NCBI GenBank assembly: GCA_035516255.1
Contig: DATJAL010000030.1
Coordinates: forward strand, 24,913-88,912
Direction of reading: 5' to 3'
Length of the DNA: 64,000 nucleotides
Source of the DNA: Chitinivibrionales bacterium
GTDB taxonomy: Bacteria > Fibrobacterota > Chitinivibrionia > Chitinivibrionales > FEN-1185
Positions 8,006 to 16,702 of the stretch are shown here, one piece after another. How positions within the stretch are numbered: the first letter of the stretch is position 1; every line of letters begins with the position of its first letter. The notes beneath the pieces are model-generated. The model searched no databases, was not told the DNA's origin, and saw only the letters and a program-made list of their open reading frames with translations. The position numbers were made by a program, and so were the translations under genes.

Positions 8006-9175
8006 ATGGAAAAAAAACCAGTATCCATCATGTTCGTCGCCGGCGACCCTTCGGGCGACGAGCACGCCGCCGCCGTGATCGGGCGTCTCAAGGAAATGCT
8101 CCCCGACGCCCGCCTGTTCGGCATCGGCGGACCGTGCATGCGGGAAAAGGGGTTCGAGGCCGTGCTGCCGTTCGAGCCGTTCAACCGCATGGGCATCGCC
8201 GAGGTGCTCCTGCACCTGCCGTTTTTCCTGAACGCAAAATCTATTCTTATAAAGCAACTTAAGAACACGAGACCCGCCGCGCTCGTGTGCGTGGATTATC
8301 CGGGGTTCAACATACCGCTCATGAAGGCGGCGAAAAAACTCGGCGTGCCCGTGGTATGGTACATCGTGCCGCAGGTTTGGGCGTGGAAGAAGAAGCGCGC
8401 CGAGGTGCTGGGGAGGTTCGCCTCGTTCATCGGCGTGGTGTTCCCGTTTGAAAAGGAATATTTCACGGCCTACCCTGCGCCTGTGGAATACGTGGGCCAC
8501 CCGCTCGTCGAAGCGCTTGACAGAGAGCAAACGGTGGCCCCGAAGCGGCTCATGCTTGACAAAAGCAGCCCTGTCCGGCTTGCGATCGTGCCCGGCAGCA
8601 GGCGGCAGGAAGTCTCGCGCCTGCTGGGCCCCATGATGGACGCCGCCATGATTCTCAAGCGCGAATTTCCAAACCTTACGGTTGCGGTGTCGAGAAGCAG
8701 GGGGCTTGAATCCGGTCTTTTCGAAGCGTCGGCGCGCCGGTTTGAAAAGGAATTCCCCGGCGCCGTCGCCGTGAGCCGGGAGCCGCTTCCCTTGCTTTTA
8801 AGGAATAGCGACTGCGCGCTGGTCACCTCGGGCACCGCCACCCTGCAGGCCGCGCTCCGCGAAGTGCCGCTGGTGGTGGCCTACAAAACCTCCGCCGTGA
8901 CGTATTCGCTGTTGAAAGGCATGATCACCCTGCCGTACATCGGCCTGCCCAACATCGTGGCGGGCGAGCGCATTGTGCCAGAATGCATCCAGCATGACGC
9001 GACCGGAGAGCGGTTCGCGGCCGAAATCCGGCGCTTTATTATTGACAAAGAATATTACGCCGCAACCGTGCTTAAACTGTCGCAGGTCCGCGCCAAGCTC
9101 GGTGAAAAGAAACCCTCTGTTGAAATCGCCGCGGCAATCGGGGCAGCGGCAAAGTCCGGTGTCCTCGCGCCATGA
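8006..9175 (+). CDS. lpxB: Lipid-A-disaccharide synthase
   Basis: LpxB condenses UDP-2,3-diacylglucosamine with lipid X to form the lipid A disaccharide at the inner membrane. The 389-residue product is typical. It begins with MFVAGDPSGDEHAA and GIGGPCM. The YPGFN, YIVPQVWAWKKKR and FPFEKEYF segments and the YVGHPLV motif follow, then VPGSRRQEV and TSGTATLQAAL near the donor site. It overlaps the DUF362 gene by 4 bases (ATGA). Its presence shows that the organism makes lipid A. Confidence 0.95.
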   Translation: MEKKPVSIMFVAGDPSGDEHAAAVIGRLKEMLPDARLFGIGGPCMREKGFEAVLPFEPFNRMGIAEVLLHLPFFLNAKSILIKQLKNTRPAALVCVDYPGFNIPLMKAAKKLGVPVVWYIVPQVWAWKKKRAEVLGRFASFIGVVFPFEKEYFTAYPAPVEYVGHPLVEALDREQTVAPKRLMLDKSSPVRLAIVPGSRRQEVSRLLGPMMDAAMILKREFPNLTVAVSRSRGLESGLFEASARRFEKEFPGAVAVSREPLPLLLRNSDCALVTSGTATLQAALREVPLVVAYKTSAVTYSLLKGMITLPYIGLPNIVAGERIVPECIQHDATGERFAAEIRRFIIDKEYYAATVLKLSQVRAKLGEKKPSVEIAAAIGAAAKSGVLAP

Positions 9176-10434
9176 GCTCGCCAGTCTCTTCCATTCACGT
9201 AAAACGATCAACGGTTGCTCTTGTCAAATGTGAATCATACAATGACACCGAAGTGCTCGCGGCAATGCGGCGCGGCATCGAACTGCTGGGCGGCATGGCG
9301 AAGTTCGCAAAGCCCGGCGAGACCATCCTCGTGAAGCCGAACGCGCTGGCCGCGTGCGCGCCCGACCGCTGCGTCACCACGCACCCGTCGGTGTTCGCGG
9401 CCGCGTGCGCGTGCCTGCAGGAGGCGGGCTGCCGCGTCACGTACGGCGATTCCCCCGCACTGTATGCGGGCTGGGGGAAATGCGGTGCGGCCATGAACAA
9501 GTGCGGGTTTAGCGCGGCCGCCGAAAAACTCGGCATTCCCTGCGCTGATTTTGAAAACGGCCGGATAGTGGCGCGCGCGGCCGGCGCATCACGCAGGAAC
9601 ATCGTGATCGCAAACGGCGTTCTGGCCGCGGACGGCATGGTGAGCGTGCCGAAGCTCAAGACCCACGGCCTCGTCCGCGTCACCGGCGCGATAAAAAACC
9701 AGTTCGGCTGCGTGCCCGGCGTGTACAAGGGCCGCTATCACGCGTCCGCGCCCGACGTGCGCGATTTTTCCCGGCTGCTCGCGGACATCACCGCGTTTGT
9801 AAAGCCCCGGCTTTATATCCTGGACGCCCTGATCGCCATGGAGGGGAACGGCCCGCAAAACGGCGACCCGCGCAGGCTCGGCCTTCTCATGCTGTCGCGG
9901 GATCCCGTGGCGCTCGACGCAATCGCGTGCACCATCATCGGGCTCGAGCCGGCTTTCGTGCCCATGCTTTTGGCGGGCGAACAGGCCGGGCTCGGCACTT
10001 CGCGGATGGATGAGATCGAATGCGTGGGCGACGCCGTCGAAAATTTCATGACGCCGGATTTCAAGGTGTCGCGGCTCCCGGCGGTTTCTCCCAATTCCCT
10101 GCTGCGCGCGATACGCAACCTGCTGGTGACAAGGCCGGTCATTCGCGCCGCATCATGCACCCGGTGCGGACAATGCGTCGGCGCGTGCCCGGTGGAGCCG
10201 CGCGCTCTCGATTGGGGAACGACGGGCAAAAAAATGCCGCCTGTTTACAAATACAACAGGTGCATCCGGTGCTTCTGCTGCCAGGAGCTGTGCCCGGCCG
10301 GCGCGGTTCGCGTCAAGACGCCGGCGCTCGGCAGGCTGCTGCCCGTGGCGGCATATCTGTCGCTGTGGGTCTCGAATGTCAGGGCGAGGGGAAAGCGGAA
10401 GACGGGCTCGCATGAACGCTGGGCGAGGCAATGA
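9172..10434 (+). CDS. DUF362 protein with two 4Fe-4S cluster motifs
   Basis: The first 300 residues match the DUF362 family (KPGETILVKPNAL, YGDSPA, PKLKTHG, IKNQFGCVPG). The C-terminus carries a ferredoxin-like pair of cluster motifs, CTRCGQCVGACPVEP and CIRCFCCQELCPAGAV, enough for two 4Fe-4S clusters. The second motif has an extra Cys. Members of this family are predicted electron-transfer or redox proteins, but the reaction is unknown. It starts within the lpxB stop codon and is probably co-transcribed with it. Confidence 0.85.
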   Translation: MSSPVSSIHVKRSTVALVKCESYNDTEVLAAMRRGIELLGGMAKFAKPGETILVKPNALAACAPDRCVTTHPSVFAAACACLQEAGCRVTYGDSPALYAGWGKCGAAMNKCGFSAAAEKLGIPCADFENGRIVARAAGASRRNIVIANGVLAADGMVSVPKLKTHGLVRVTGAIKNQFGCVPGVYKGRYHASAPDVRDFSRLLADITAFVKPRLYILDALIAMEGNGPQNGDPRRLGLLMLSRDPVALDAIACTIIGLEPAFVPMLLAGEQAGLGTSRMDEIECVGDAVENFMTPDFKVSRLPAVSPNSLLRAIRNLLVTRPVIRAASCTRCGQCVGACPVEPRALDWGTTGKKMPPVYKYNRCIRCFCCQELCPAGAVRVKTPALGRLLPVAAYLSLWVSNVRARGKRKTGSHERWARQ

Positions 10435-10452
10435 TTCCCCATGACAAAGGAC

Positions 10453-10478
10453 GGATCCCCGATCAGGTCGGGGATGAC
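10453..10478. repeat. Palindromic intergenic repeat, family E
   Basis: ATCCCCGA and TCGGGGAT flank a CAGG-type loop, giving a short perfect hairpin 18 bases after the DUF362 stop. Only this copy is present in the window. I recall the same palindrome from many environmental genomes. It could act as a terminator-like end. Confidence 0.6.
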
Positions 10479-10529
10479 AAAAAAGAACAATTTGTAAAGG
10501 CACCCTGCTTTATTTCTTCATCGAATACG

Positions 10530-11123
10530 CTAATCATTCAATCCCTTTCCCTTGAGAATCCGCTGCACGCATTTGTCAACCCTCGACTCCCGGGTTTCGG
10601 ATTGTTTGGGCTGCGAGAAATAAAAAAGGTACGCTCGTTGCCGTCCCGGCGTCAACGCCTCAAACGCGGTTTTCAAACCGGGATTATCATCCAGTTTCCT
10701 CTTAAATTCCACGGGAATTTTGAAATCCGAAGTTCTTTTCAAATCCACTTTCAATCCGGCTTTTTCCACTTCAATGGCTTCATGAATATAGGCTTTCAAC
10801 ACGGGTTCAATCTTCACTATTTCCTGAACATTGGTGAACCGGATCTGGCGCCCCGCCTGCACGTTCTCCGTTTGCTGGATGAGAACGCCTTTGGCATCTT
10901 TCAACAAGGCGCCTTTGATGAACAGGATCGTGCAGTATTCCTTAAATCCGTGTATTAAAACCACATTGCCGCCGTTGAACGAGTAACAGGGCACACCCCA
11001 CTTCAATTCTTCGAAGAGCCCGCAGTCAAGAATGATCGCCCTCAATTTTTTGAATTCTTCCCTCCACTTTTCTGCTTTGTCGAGGAATGCGTCGACCTTG
11101 GCATTGGTTGTAGTCTTTGGCAT
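10530..11123 (-). CDS. YdeI/OmdA-family protein with DUF1801 domain
   Basis: The N-terminal 120 residues are a DUF1801 domain (AIILDCGLFEELKWGVPCYSF). The C-terminal 65 residues match the YdeI/OmpD-associated motif (LTPGRQRAYLFYFSQPKQS, then TRESRVDKC). E. coli YdeI has been linked to antimicrobial-peptide and bacteriocin tolerance, but the molecular role is not known. No signal peptide is seen. Base composition is more AT-rich than the flanking core genes, as in the neighbouring YhcG/DUF2075 pair. Confidence 0.8.
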   Translation of the reverse strand: MPKTTTNAKVDAFLDKAEKWREEFKKLRAIILDCGLFEELKWGVPCYSFNGGNVVLIHGFKEYCTILFIKGALLKDAKGVLIQQTENVQAGRQIRFTNVQEIVKIEPVLKAYIHEAIEVEKAGLKVDLKRTSDFKIPVEFKRKLDDNPGLKTAFEALTPGRQRAYLFYFSQPKQSETRESRVDKCVQRILKGKGLND

Positions 11124-11241
11124 GGTGAACCTGTCCAGTTTGTTTCCACCTTGTTGAATTCGGTTATGTGCCGTGTTTATTTATGCCGTAGAACGGTTGG
11201 GTTTTTAGATGGTTGCAACGTGCGCCGTGTTACGACGTGGA

Positions 11242-11298
11242 CAGCGTTAGAAAACGTGACGGAGTGAAGCGACTTGACACGTTTTATTCAAACGCTGG
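11242..11298. repeat. Imperfect inverted repeat in the 11124-11382 gap
   Basis: CAGCGTTAGAAAACGTG (11242-11258) pairs imperfectly with CACGTTTTATTCAAACGCTG (11279-11298). It lies between the YdeI-like gene and the YhcG gene, upstream of the first and downstream of the second. It has some look of a recombination site, but the sequence does not fit the attC consensus. The rest of the gap holds no gene I can support. Confidence 0.45.
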
Positions 11299-11382
11299 AC
11301 ATGTGCGCGTTTCGCGCGAACATAACGCGGCTGTTGGTGGATTTGCTGCCCGTTTGTGTTGCTGTGGCGCATAACTGTAGAT

Positions 11383-12447
11383 TTATTTCTTCTCTGATTC
11401 TGTTTTAGGAGAATTGGAAAGCCTTGAAGCTAATTCGTCTTCAAGTTCTGATACAGTTGGAAGTTTTGAAGATAGATTTTCAGGAATTGCATGAGTGAGA
11501 AGATAATCGCTTATGCCGATTGGTTTGTTGATGTCGCGTAAAGAGTATTCCGCTTCAATTTTATCCTTTTTCTTGCAAAGCAAGATTCCTATTGTTGGAT
11601 TATCATCCGGACGCTTCAACTGGCTATCAACGGCGGATAAATAAAAATTGAGTTTCCCTGCAAATTCAGGTTTGAACTTACCGGCTTTAAGTTCGATCAC
11701 CACGAAACACCGGAGTTCAAGATGATAAAAGAGCATGTCAAGAAAGTACTCGTTATCACTCACAATAAGCTTGTATTGCCTGCCGATGAAAGCAAAACCT
11801 TTTCCTAATTCGAGGAGGAAGTCTGTGATTCTATCGGTTAACGCCGTTTCAACGGCGCGTTCCTGCGCATCGTCTTCAAGCCCGAGAAAGTCAAAATTAT
11901 AGGGATCTTTTATTGTTTCCTGAGCAAGACCTGAGTGCGATATCGGCAAGGTTCTGGGAAAATTTGTGAGCGATTTTCCTGTTCGCCGATATTCGTCCTT
12001 TTCAATTTTCATTTCCAGGATGTCTCGCGCCCAACCGTTTTCAATAGTTGCTGAAACATACCAGAGTGCCTCGTCGACATCTTTTATCTTGCTTGTTATC
12101 AGACGGTTATGACCCCAGGGAGTTTGTGCCACAGGCTGTGGCACAATTGGAGAACTGGCGGAATAAAAAAGATACCACTGGCGGATTGCATAAAGGTTCC
12201 GCCGGGAAAACCCTTTCATGTCAGGAAATTCGAATGACAGGTCGCGGGACAAACGGTCAATAAACCCGCTGCCCCAGTTGGCTGCTTTTTCCTTTTCAAT
12301 TATTTCGCCGCCAATGTGCCAGTAAAGCTTGATAAGTGCTTCATTGAGAGACAAGCCTGCTTTTTGCCGGGCAATGGTAATTTGCTGCTTCAAACCGGAA
12401 AGCCAGGAGCCGTATTCTGGAGAAAGTTGTTGTTCTGAGTCATTCAT
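11383..12447 (-). CDS. YhcG-type PD-(D/E)XK nuclease (DUF1016)
   Basis: This 354-residue protein has the DUF1016 N-terminal helical domain (SLNEALIKLYWHIGGEI, FPDMKGFSRRNLYAIRQWY). A C-terminal nuclease fold follows with the spaced catalytic pattern FLDMLFYH...VVIELKAGKF, where Asp, Glu and Lys are all present. YhcG proteins are predicted DNA nucleases found in mobile and defence islands. The start lies 23 bases after the DUF2075 gene ends, so the two are probably one operon. Base composition is AT-richer than the surrounding core genes. Confidence 0.88.
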   Translation of the reverse strand: MNDSEQQLSPEYGSWLSGLKQQITIARQKAGLSLNEALIKLYWHIGGEIIEKEKAANWGSGFIDRLSRDLSFEFPDMKGFSRRNLYAIRQWYLFYSASSPIVPQPVAQTPWGHNRLITSKIKDVDEALWYVSATIENGWARDILEMKIEKDEYRRTGKSLTNFPRTLPISHSGLAQETIKDPYNFDFLGLEDDAQERAVETALTDRITDFLLELGKGFAFIGRQYKLIVSDNEYFLDMLFYHLELRCFVVIELKAGKFKPEFAGKLNFYLSAVDSQLKRPDDNPTIGILLCKKKDKIEAEYSLRDINKPIGISDYLLTHAIPENLSSKLPTVSELEDELASRLSNSPKTESEKK

Positions 12448-12470
12448 AATAGGAAGTCTTTTTTCGTTGT

Positions 12471-14445
12471 TTAAATCACCGGAATCCCGATATCAGTAAG
12501 ATAATAAAATGTCGGGTCGTAGAATGCCGGGTTTCGAGTCGGATCAATCGGATCGCCCTCCGGAACAACAATAACCATACCTTGCCGTGCGCGGGTTAAC
12601 AGAACCCGGTACGCATTCTTCAGATAATTCCGGCGTTCTTGTTTCTTGATGTGATTCCAGCGGTCACCGCAAAATGACCAATGTTCCCATCCTTCCATAG
12701 CGGAAATCAGCATCCCACGTTACGCAGGCCCAATCAAGCTCAAGACCCTGTACATGGAACTCCGTGGCAACATCTTCAAGATAATACGATGACCGTACAT
12801 CTTCCTTGCCATCGAGAAACCAATGAATCGGATCCATCGGTGATTTCACATCAATTGCATGCGGCTTTAATCGCTGCGCCTGCGAGGAAACCACAATACC
12901 GTACCGCTCCGTTCCGCGCGCTTTTTCCCTCAGCCATTGTTTGGCTTTGGAAAAATTCCTGGTGATAACAATTGGATATTTCACATTTACATTTAATAGT
13001 GTTTGCCTCGCTTCGGTCGATTCAAGGTCAAGCAGCTGTTTTACCAATAGCGAAACGTTCTCTGCGCGAAATGAGCGCATCGAAACCGAAAGATGCAATT
13101 CGTCCTTATAGGTTACATTCGGGCGGGATTTAATAGCTTCCAAAATCTCGCCTGCGCCATACTCACTGTCGGTAAGTCGGGGGGATATGAATATGCGCCA
13201 GTCCGGGAAAGACCTGATCAACGATTCTACCCATTCGCTGATTCCGGCTTCACCGGTGTTAATTTCCTGGCCACCTCCTACAAGGCAGACAACCACTGCC
13301 CAGTCCGGGTGCCTGTCAAGGCATGATATTAAGAATTCAGGTTCTGATTTCATAAACCCAGGCGTTTTCTTTTTCCGGAGCATGAAATTGGCCGTTTGTT
13401 CAAGGTTCCAGGCTCGCTGGGCTTCATCGAAGAGCGCGACATGCTCGATAGGGGGTTTTGTGGTGTCAACAAGACAATCGTCTCGAAAATGATGCACGTT
13501 TTGAATGAATATTTTCACATCACTTAATGCCTCGCCCTTCCTGAGTTTCCGCCCCTGCTCTTTTTCATGTTGCACTTTATCCCGTGCTAATGCTTCGCGC
13601 AAAATTGCGACAAGCGGGCCATTGCCTGAAAGAAAGACGCTGTAGAGGTCATTGTCCCTGTCAATGTGTTTGGTGGCAATGTTGAGGCCAACCAGTGTTT
13701 TGCCGGCTCCTGGAACGCCTGTTAAAAAGCAGATCGATTTATGACAGTTCTCTTTTGAAGAACGGACAATGTCGGAAATTGCATCGGATGTCCGGCTGAG
13801 GTTGATCGCACTAGCGTCACTGCGAGAAATATCGGCAACGGAATGGCCATTATACAGCGCCATTGCGGCTTCAATGATTGTCGGGGTAGGGCAGTAACGT
13901 CCGGTCTCCCAGATTACTCCATCAATTTCAGGTCCCTTGCAAAAACGCAAGACTTCATCAAGAACATTGCCAAGCAATTCTACGGTGCACTCAACGGGGT
14001 GAAGAAGTTTGTCGCGATGCGGAGTAGTCGCAACGACAGGAACGGCTGTTTTTGCAGTTGTCGGAACAAGGATTGGAGCGATAAACAGATCATGACTGGA
14101 TTCGTGAAAGTTTTTCAGGTCAAGCGAATAATCCCAGACCTGGTCTTTTCCCGAGGAAGTAAATTCTTTTTCGCCGGCTTTGAATTCAATGACAAAAATC
14201 ACCGGGCCAATAAGAAGTACCACGTCAATCCGTTTGCCCATTCGCGGAATTGAATATTCAAAATATACCGATCCTTTTCTTCCCCGCAGCACAGCTTGCA
14301 GAATGGATATTTCCTCGACCCAGGCGTTACGTTGCGATTGTCCTACATCAAAATCACTTCTTGAAGTAAGCTTGCCGAGAACTTCATCGGAAGATGATTT
14401 TAAGAAACCCTCAATTGAATCTGAATAATATTCCCGTTTTGTCAT
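12471..14445 (-). pseudogene. DUF2075 nuclease-helicase (COG3410-like), frameshifted
   Basis: Two overlapping frames make one protein. The long frame (12664-14445) carries an N-terminal PD-(D/E)XK-like domain (VYFEYSIP...RIDVVLL...[11 protein letters not shown]) and a DUF2075 P-loop domain with Walker A GVPGAGKT and Walker B ALFDEAQ. It ends in the conserved [21 protein letters not shown] segment. The expected continuation GWEHWSF...YRVLLTRARQGM lies in the next frame (from about 12695 down to 12471). One extra base near 12693-12697 explains the break; it could be a mutation, a sequencing error or recoding. The paired YhcG gene follows by 23 bases. Confidence 0.8.
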
Positions 14446-14534
14446 TTACGGTAATTTAATCTATGCGAATGTTTATCTTCAGTAATGCGCCACAATTCTT
14501 CTGACTTTCAAACGGGCAGCATTTACACCACCTA

Positions 14535-14602
14535 CAGGTATGTTGCTTTCATAAAGCATACCCTTTCGGCATGCATGCTGCTACCTACCTGCAACATACC
14601 TG
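14535..14602. repeat. 12-bp inverted repeat between ptsI and the DUF2075 gene
   Basis: CAGGTATGTTGC (14535-14546) and GCAACATACCTG (14591-14602) are perfect inverted copies 44 bases apart. They lie in a 339-base gap between the DUF2075 start and the ptsI stop. The gap contains no gene I can support. It could mark an island edge or be an mRNA 3' structure; there is no T run on either side. Confidence 0.5.
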
Positions 14603-14673
14603 CCAAAACGGGACATTTTCTGCAGGTCGATGCGCCTTGGGCCTTTCCCCCTAAATCAACATTCACGCCCTTG

Positions 14674-14692
14674 CACAAATCAAGAAAGAAAA
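14674..14692. repeat. 19-bp direct repeat, left copy, flanking ptsI
   Basis: CACAAATCAAGAAAGAAAA occurs here and again at 16594-16612. The copies lie about 93 bases from the stop and start of ptsI, respectively. Confidence 0.7.
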
Positions 14693-14784
14693 ATCGAATA
14701 ATTTGGAACAAAGGAGAAAAACAAAATGAGAGGTCGGTCTTCAGCGGCCGGAAGCCGGCGAAGCGGAAAAAATTCAGGCAATGT

Positions 14785-16500
14785 TCAATACTCCGCCTTC
14801 CATTCCACCCCGATGAGTTTCGCACCTTCCGCCAGGGTTCTTGCCGCGAGCATTTTGTCCGCGAGTTCCTTCGCCTTTGCGCCGTTGATGGCGCCGATCT
14901 GTTTCTGCAGCTGCGGGATCCGGCGCGGGGGAATTGTCAGATGGGAAATTCCCATGCCCACGAGCACGGGGATCAGCGGCTCATACGACGCTATTTCGCC
15001 GCACACCGACACCGGTTTGTCGCGGCGGGCGCCGGCGTCGGCCACCGTCTTGATCGCGCGGAGGACCGCCGGGTGCCAGGGAACGTACCAGTCGGTCATC
15101 TGTTCGTTGGTGCGGTCGACGGCGAGCATGTACTGCACCAGGTCGCTGGTACCGATGGCGAGGAAATCGGCCTCGGCGGCCAGGTCGTCGGCGATGCCCA
15201 CGGCGCAGGGCAGCTCCACCATGGCGCCTATCGAGGGCGCGTGCTGGTGCGCCGTGCCCGCGTTCGCGAGGGCGGCGGCGTGCTCGGCGACGATGCGCTT
15301 TGCATGGAGGAAACTGTCCACCGAGGGGACGAGCGGGAACAGGATGCGCACGGGACGGTCGTGCCCCGCGCGCAGGATCGCGCGCACCTGCGTGTCGAAG
15401 ATCTCGCGGTGCCTAAACGTGAAGCGGATGCCGCGCAGGCCCAGAAACGGGTTGGTCTCCTGCCGGGTGGGAAAGTAGCGCAGGATCTTGTCGCCGCCGA
15501 TGTCGAGCGTGCGGAACACCACGCCGCCGGCGCCGGTGTGCTCGGCCACCTTCCGGTACACCGCGCACTGCTCGTCCTCGGTGGGGAAGCCGTTGCGGAT
15601 GAGGAAGGGCATTTCGCTTCTGTAAAGTCCAACGCCCTCGGACCCGATGGCGGCGGCGAGTTTTGCCTCGCTCACCAGGCCGATCGCTGCGTGCAGGAAA
15701 ACGCGCATGCCGTCGGCCGTTCGGGTCTGCGGCGCGGCGCGCTCCCGGTGCTGGGCTTTGCCTTTTGCGCCCAGCACGTCCCGGTAGCCGGCGATGATAT
15801 CGGGTGCCGGGGCGACGTGCACGTTGCCCACGTTCGCCTCGAGCAGGAGCAGGGTGCCGTCGGGAATGTCGCCGAGCTCGGCCGCGTCGACGAGCACCAG
15901 CGGCAGGTCGAGGCTGCGCGCCAGCACCGAAATATGCGCAGTGACGCCGCCCTCGGTGAGGATCACGCCCGCCACGCTCTGGGCCACCAGCCGCAGAATG
16001 TCCGAGGGGAACAGCCTTGACGTGATAAGAATCCTGCCGCTGTAATCCGACAGCTCCGCCGCGCCGGTGCCGGCGAGGTTGCGCAGGATGCGGCCGGCCA
16101 GGTCGCCCAGGTCCTGCGTCTTTTCCCGGATGCGCGGGCTTGCGCTCTGCGATAAAACGGCGTTATACTCCTGCCATACCGTCTTCACGGCGGCGCCCGC
16201 CGGCATGCCCGACGTGATGAGGCCGCGGATGCGGCCCGAAAATTCATTGTCGTCAAGGATGGCCAGGTGCGCGCCGAAGATCTGGGACACCTGCTCGTCC
16301 ACGCGCTCCTGGATGGCATGCTGGAACGCCGCGAGCTGCTTGCGCGTTTTGTCAAGTGCATTTTCGAAATCCCTGGCGGTCCATGCGTCGCTCAGCGGGC
16401 CGGTGAACGCGTCCGGCGAACCGGTCTTGACAATTGCCGTACCCAGGGCCACGCCTTCGGAGGCGGGCTGGCCGTGGATCAAGCGGGGGAGGGTGGACAT
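14785..16500 (-). CDS. ptsI: Phosphoenolpyruvate-protein phosphotransferase (enzyme I)
   Basis: Enzyme I takes phosphate from PEP and passes it to HPr at the head of the PTS cascade. At 571 residues it has the standard length. The phospho-carrier motif GGVTAHISVLARS places the active His at residue 189. PEP-site motifs follow: GLYRSEMPFL, TLDIGGDK, GAMVELP, AIGTSDLVQYM and the VCGEIAS segment with the C-terminal Cys. There is no GAF domain, so it is the sugar-type rather than the PtsP form. A GGGAG site precedes the ATG. No HPr or EII gene is nearby, so the pathway may be regulatory. Confidence 0.93.
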   Translation of the reverse strand: MSTLPRLIHGQPASEGVALGTAIVKTGSPDAFTGPLSDAWTARDFENALDKTRKQLAAFQHAIQERVDEQVSQIFGAHLAILDDNEFSGRIRGLITSGMPAGAAVKTVWQEYNAVLSQSASPRIREKTQDLGDLAGRILRNLAGTGAAELSDYSGRILITSRLFPSDILRLVAQSVAGVILTEGGVTAHISVLARSLDLPLVLVDAAELGDIPDGTLLLLEANVGNVHVAPAPDIIAGYRDVLGAKGKAQHRERAAPQTRTADGMRVFLHAAIGLVSEAKLAAAIGSEGVGLYRSEMPFLIRNGFPTEDEQCAVYRKVAEHTGAGGVVFRTLDIGGDKILRYFPTRQETNPFLGLRGIRFTFRHREIFDTQVRAILRAGHDRPVRILFPLVPSVDSFLHAKRIVAEHAAALANAGTAHQHAPSIGAMVELPCAVGIADDLAAEADFLAIGTSDLVQYMLAVDRTNEQMTDWYVPWHPAVLRAIKTVADAGARRDKPVSVCGEIASYEPLIPVLVGMGISHLTIPPRRIPQLQKQIGAINGAKAKELADKMLAARTLAEGAKLIGVEWKAEY

Positions 16501-16593
16501 GGGAGCTCCCTATCGGATAGGCGAATTATTCCTGAAGGTCGCGGTTTCATTCCGTGCTCGTCGGCTTGTCTGATAAATCAATTCTCGCGTTTT

Positions 16594-16612
16594 CACAAAT
16601 CAAGAAAGAAAA
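16594..16612. repeat. 19-bp direct repeat, right copy, flanking ptsI
   Basis: Exact copy of the 14674-14692 sequence, placed upstream of the ptsI start on the gene's strand. The surrounding 16501-16702 gap separates selD from ptsI and holds no other feature I can support. Confidence 0.7.
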
Positions 16613-16702
16613 GAAAGCGGAAAAACGCCCGAGTACCTCCTCAACGGTGGGCAAATCGAAAAAGAATTAGGGCGTCGCACAATAATCAAACGGAAAGCCG
16701 CC

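Noticed and set aside
10431..10958. Plus-strand ORF of 175 codons opposite the YdeI-like gene
   Set aside because: Antisense shadow; the minus-strand frame matches DUF1801 and YdeI motifs.
11242..11298. Integron attC site
   Set aside because: The GTTAG and AAACG ends do not satisfy the RYYYAAC/GTTRRRY pair and no integrase is in the window.
14485..16020. Long plus-strand ORF of 511 codons antisense to ptsI
   Set aside because: It is a high-GC shadow of ptsI, rich in Arg, His and Gly, with no domain; the minus-strand gene has all enzyme I motifs.
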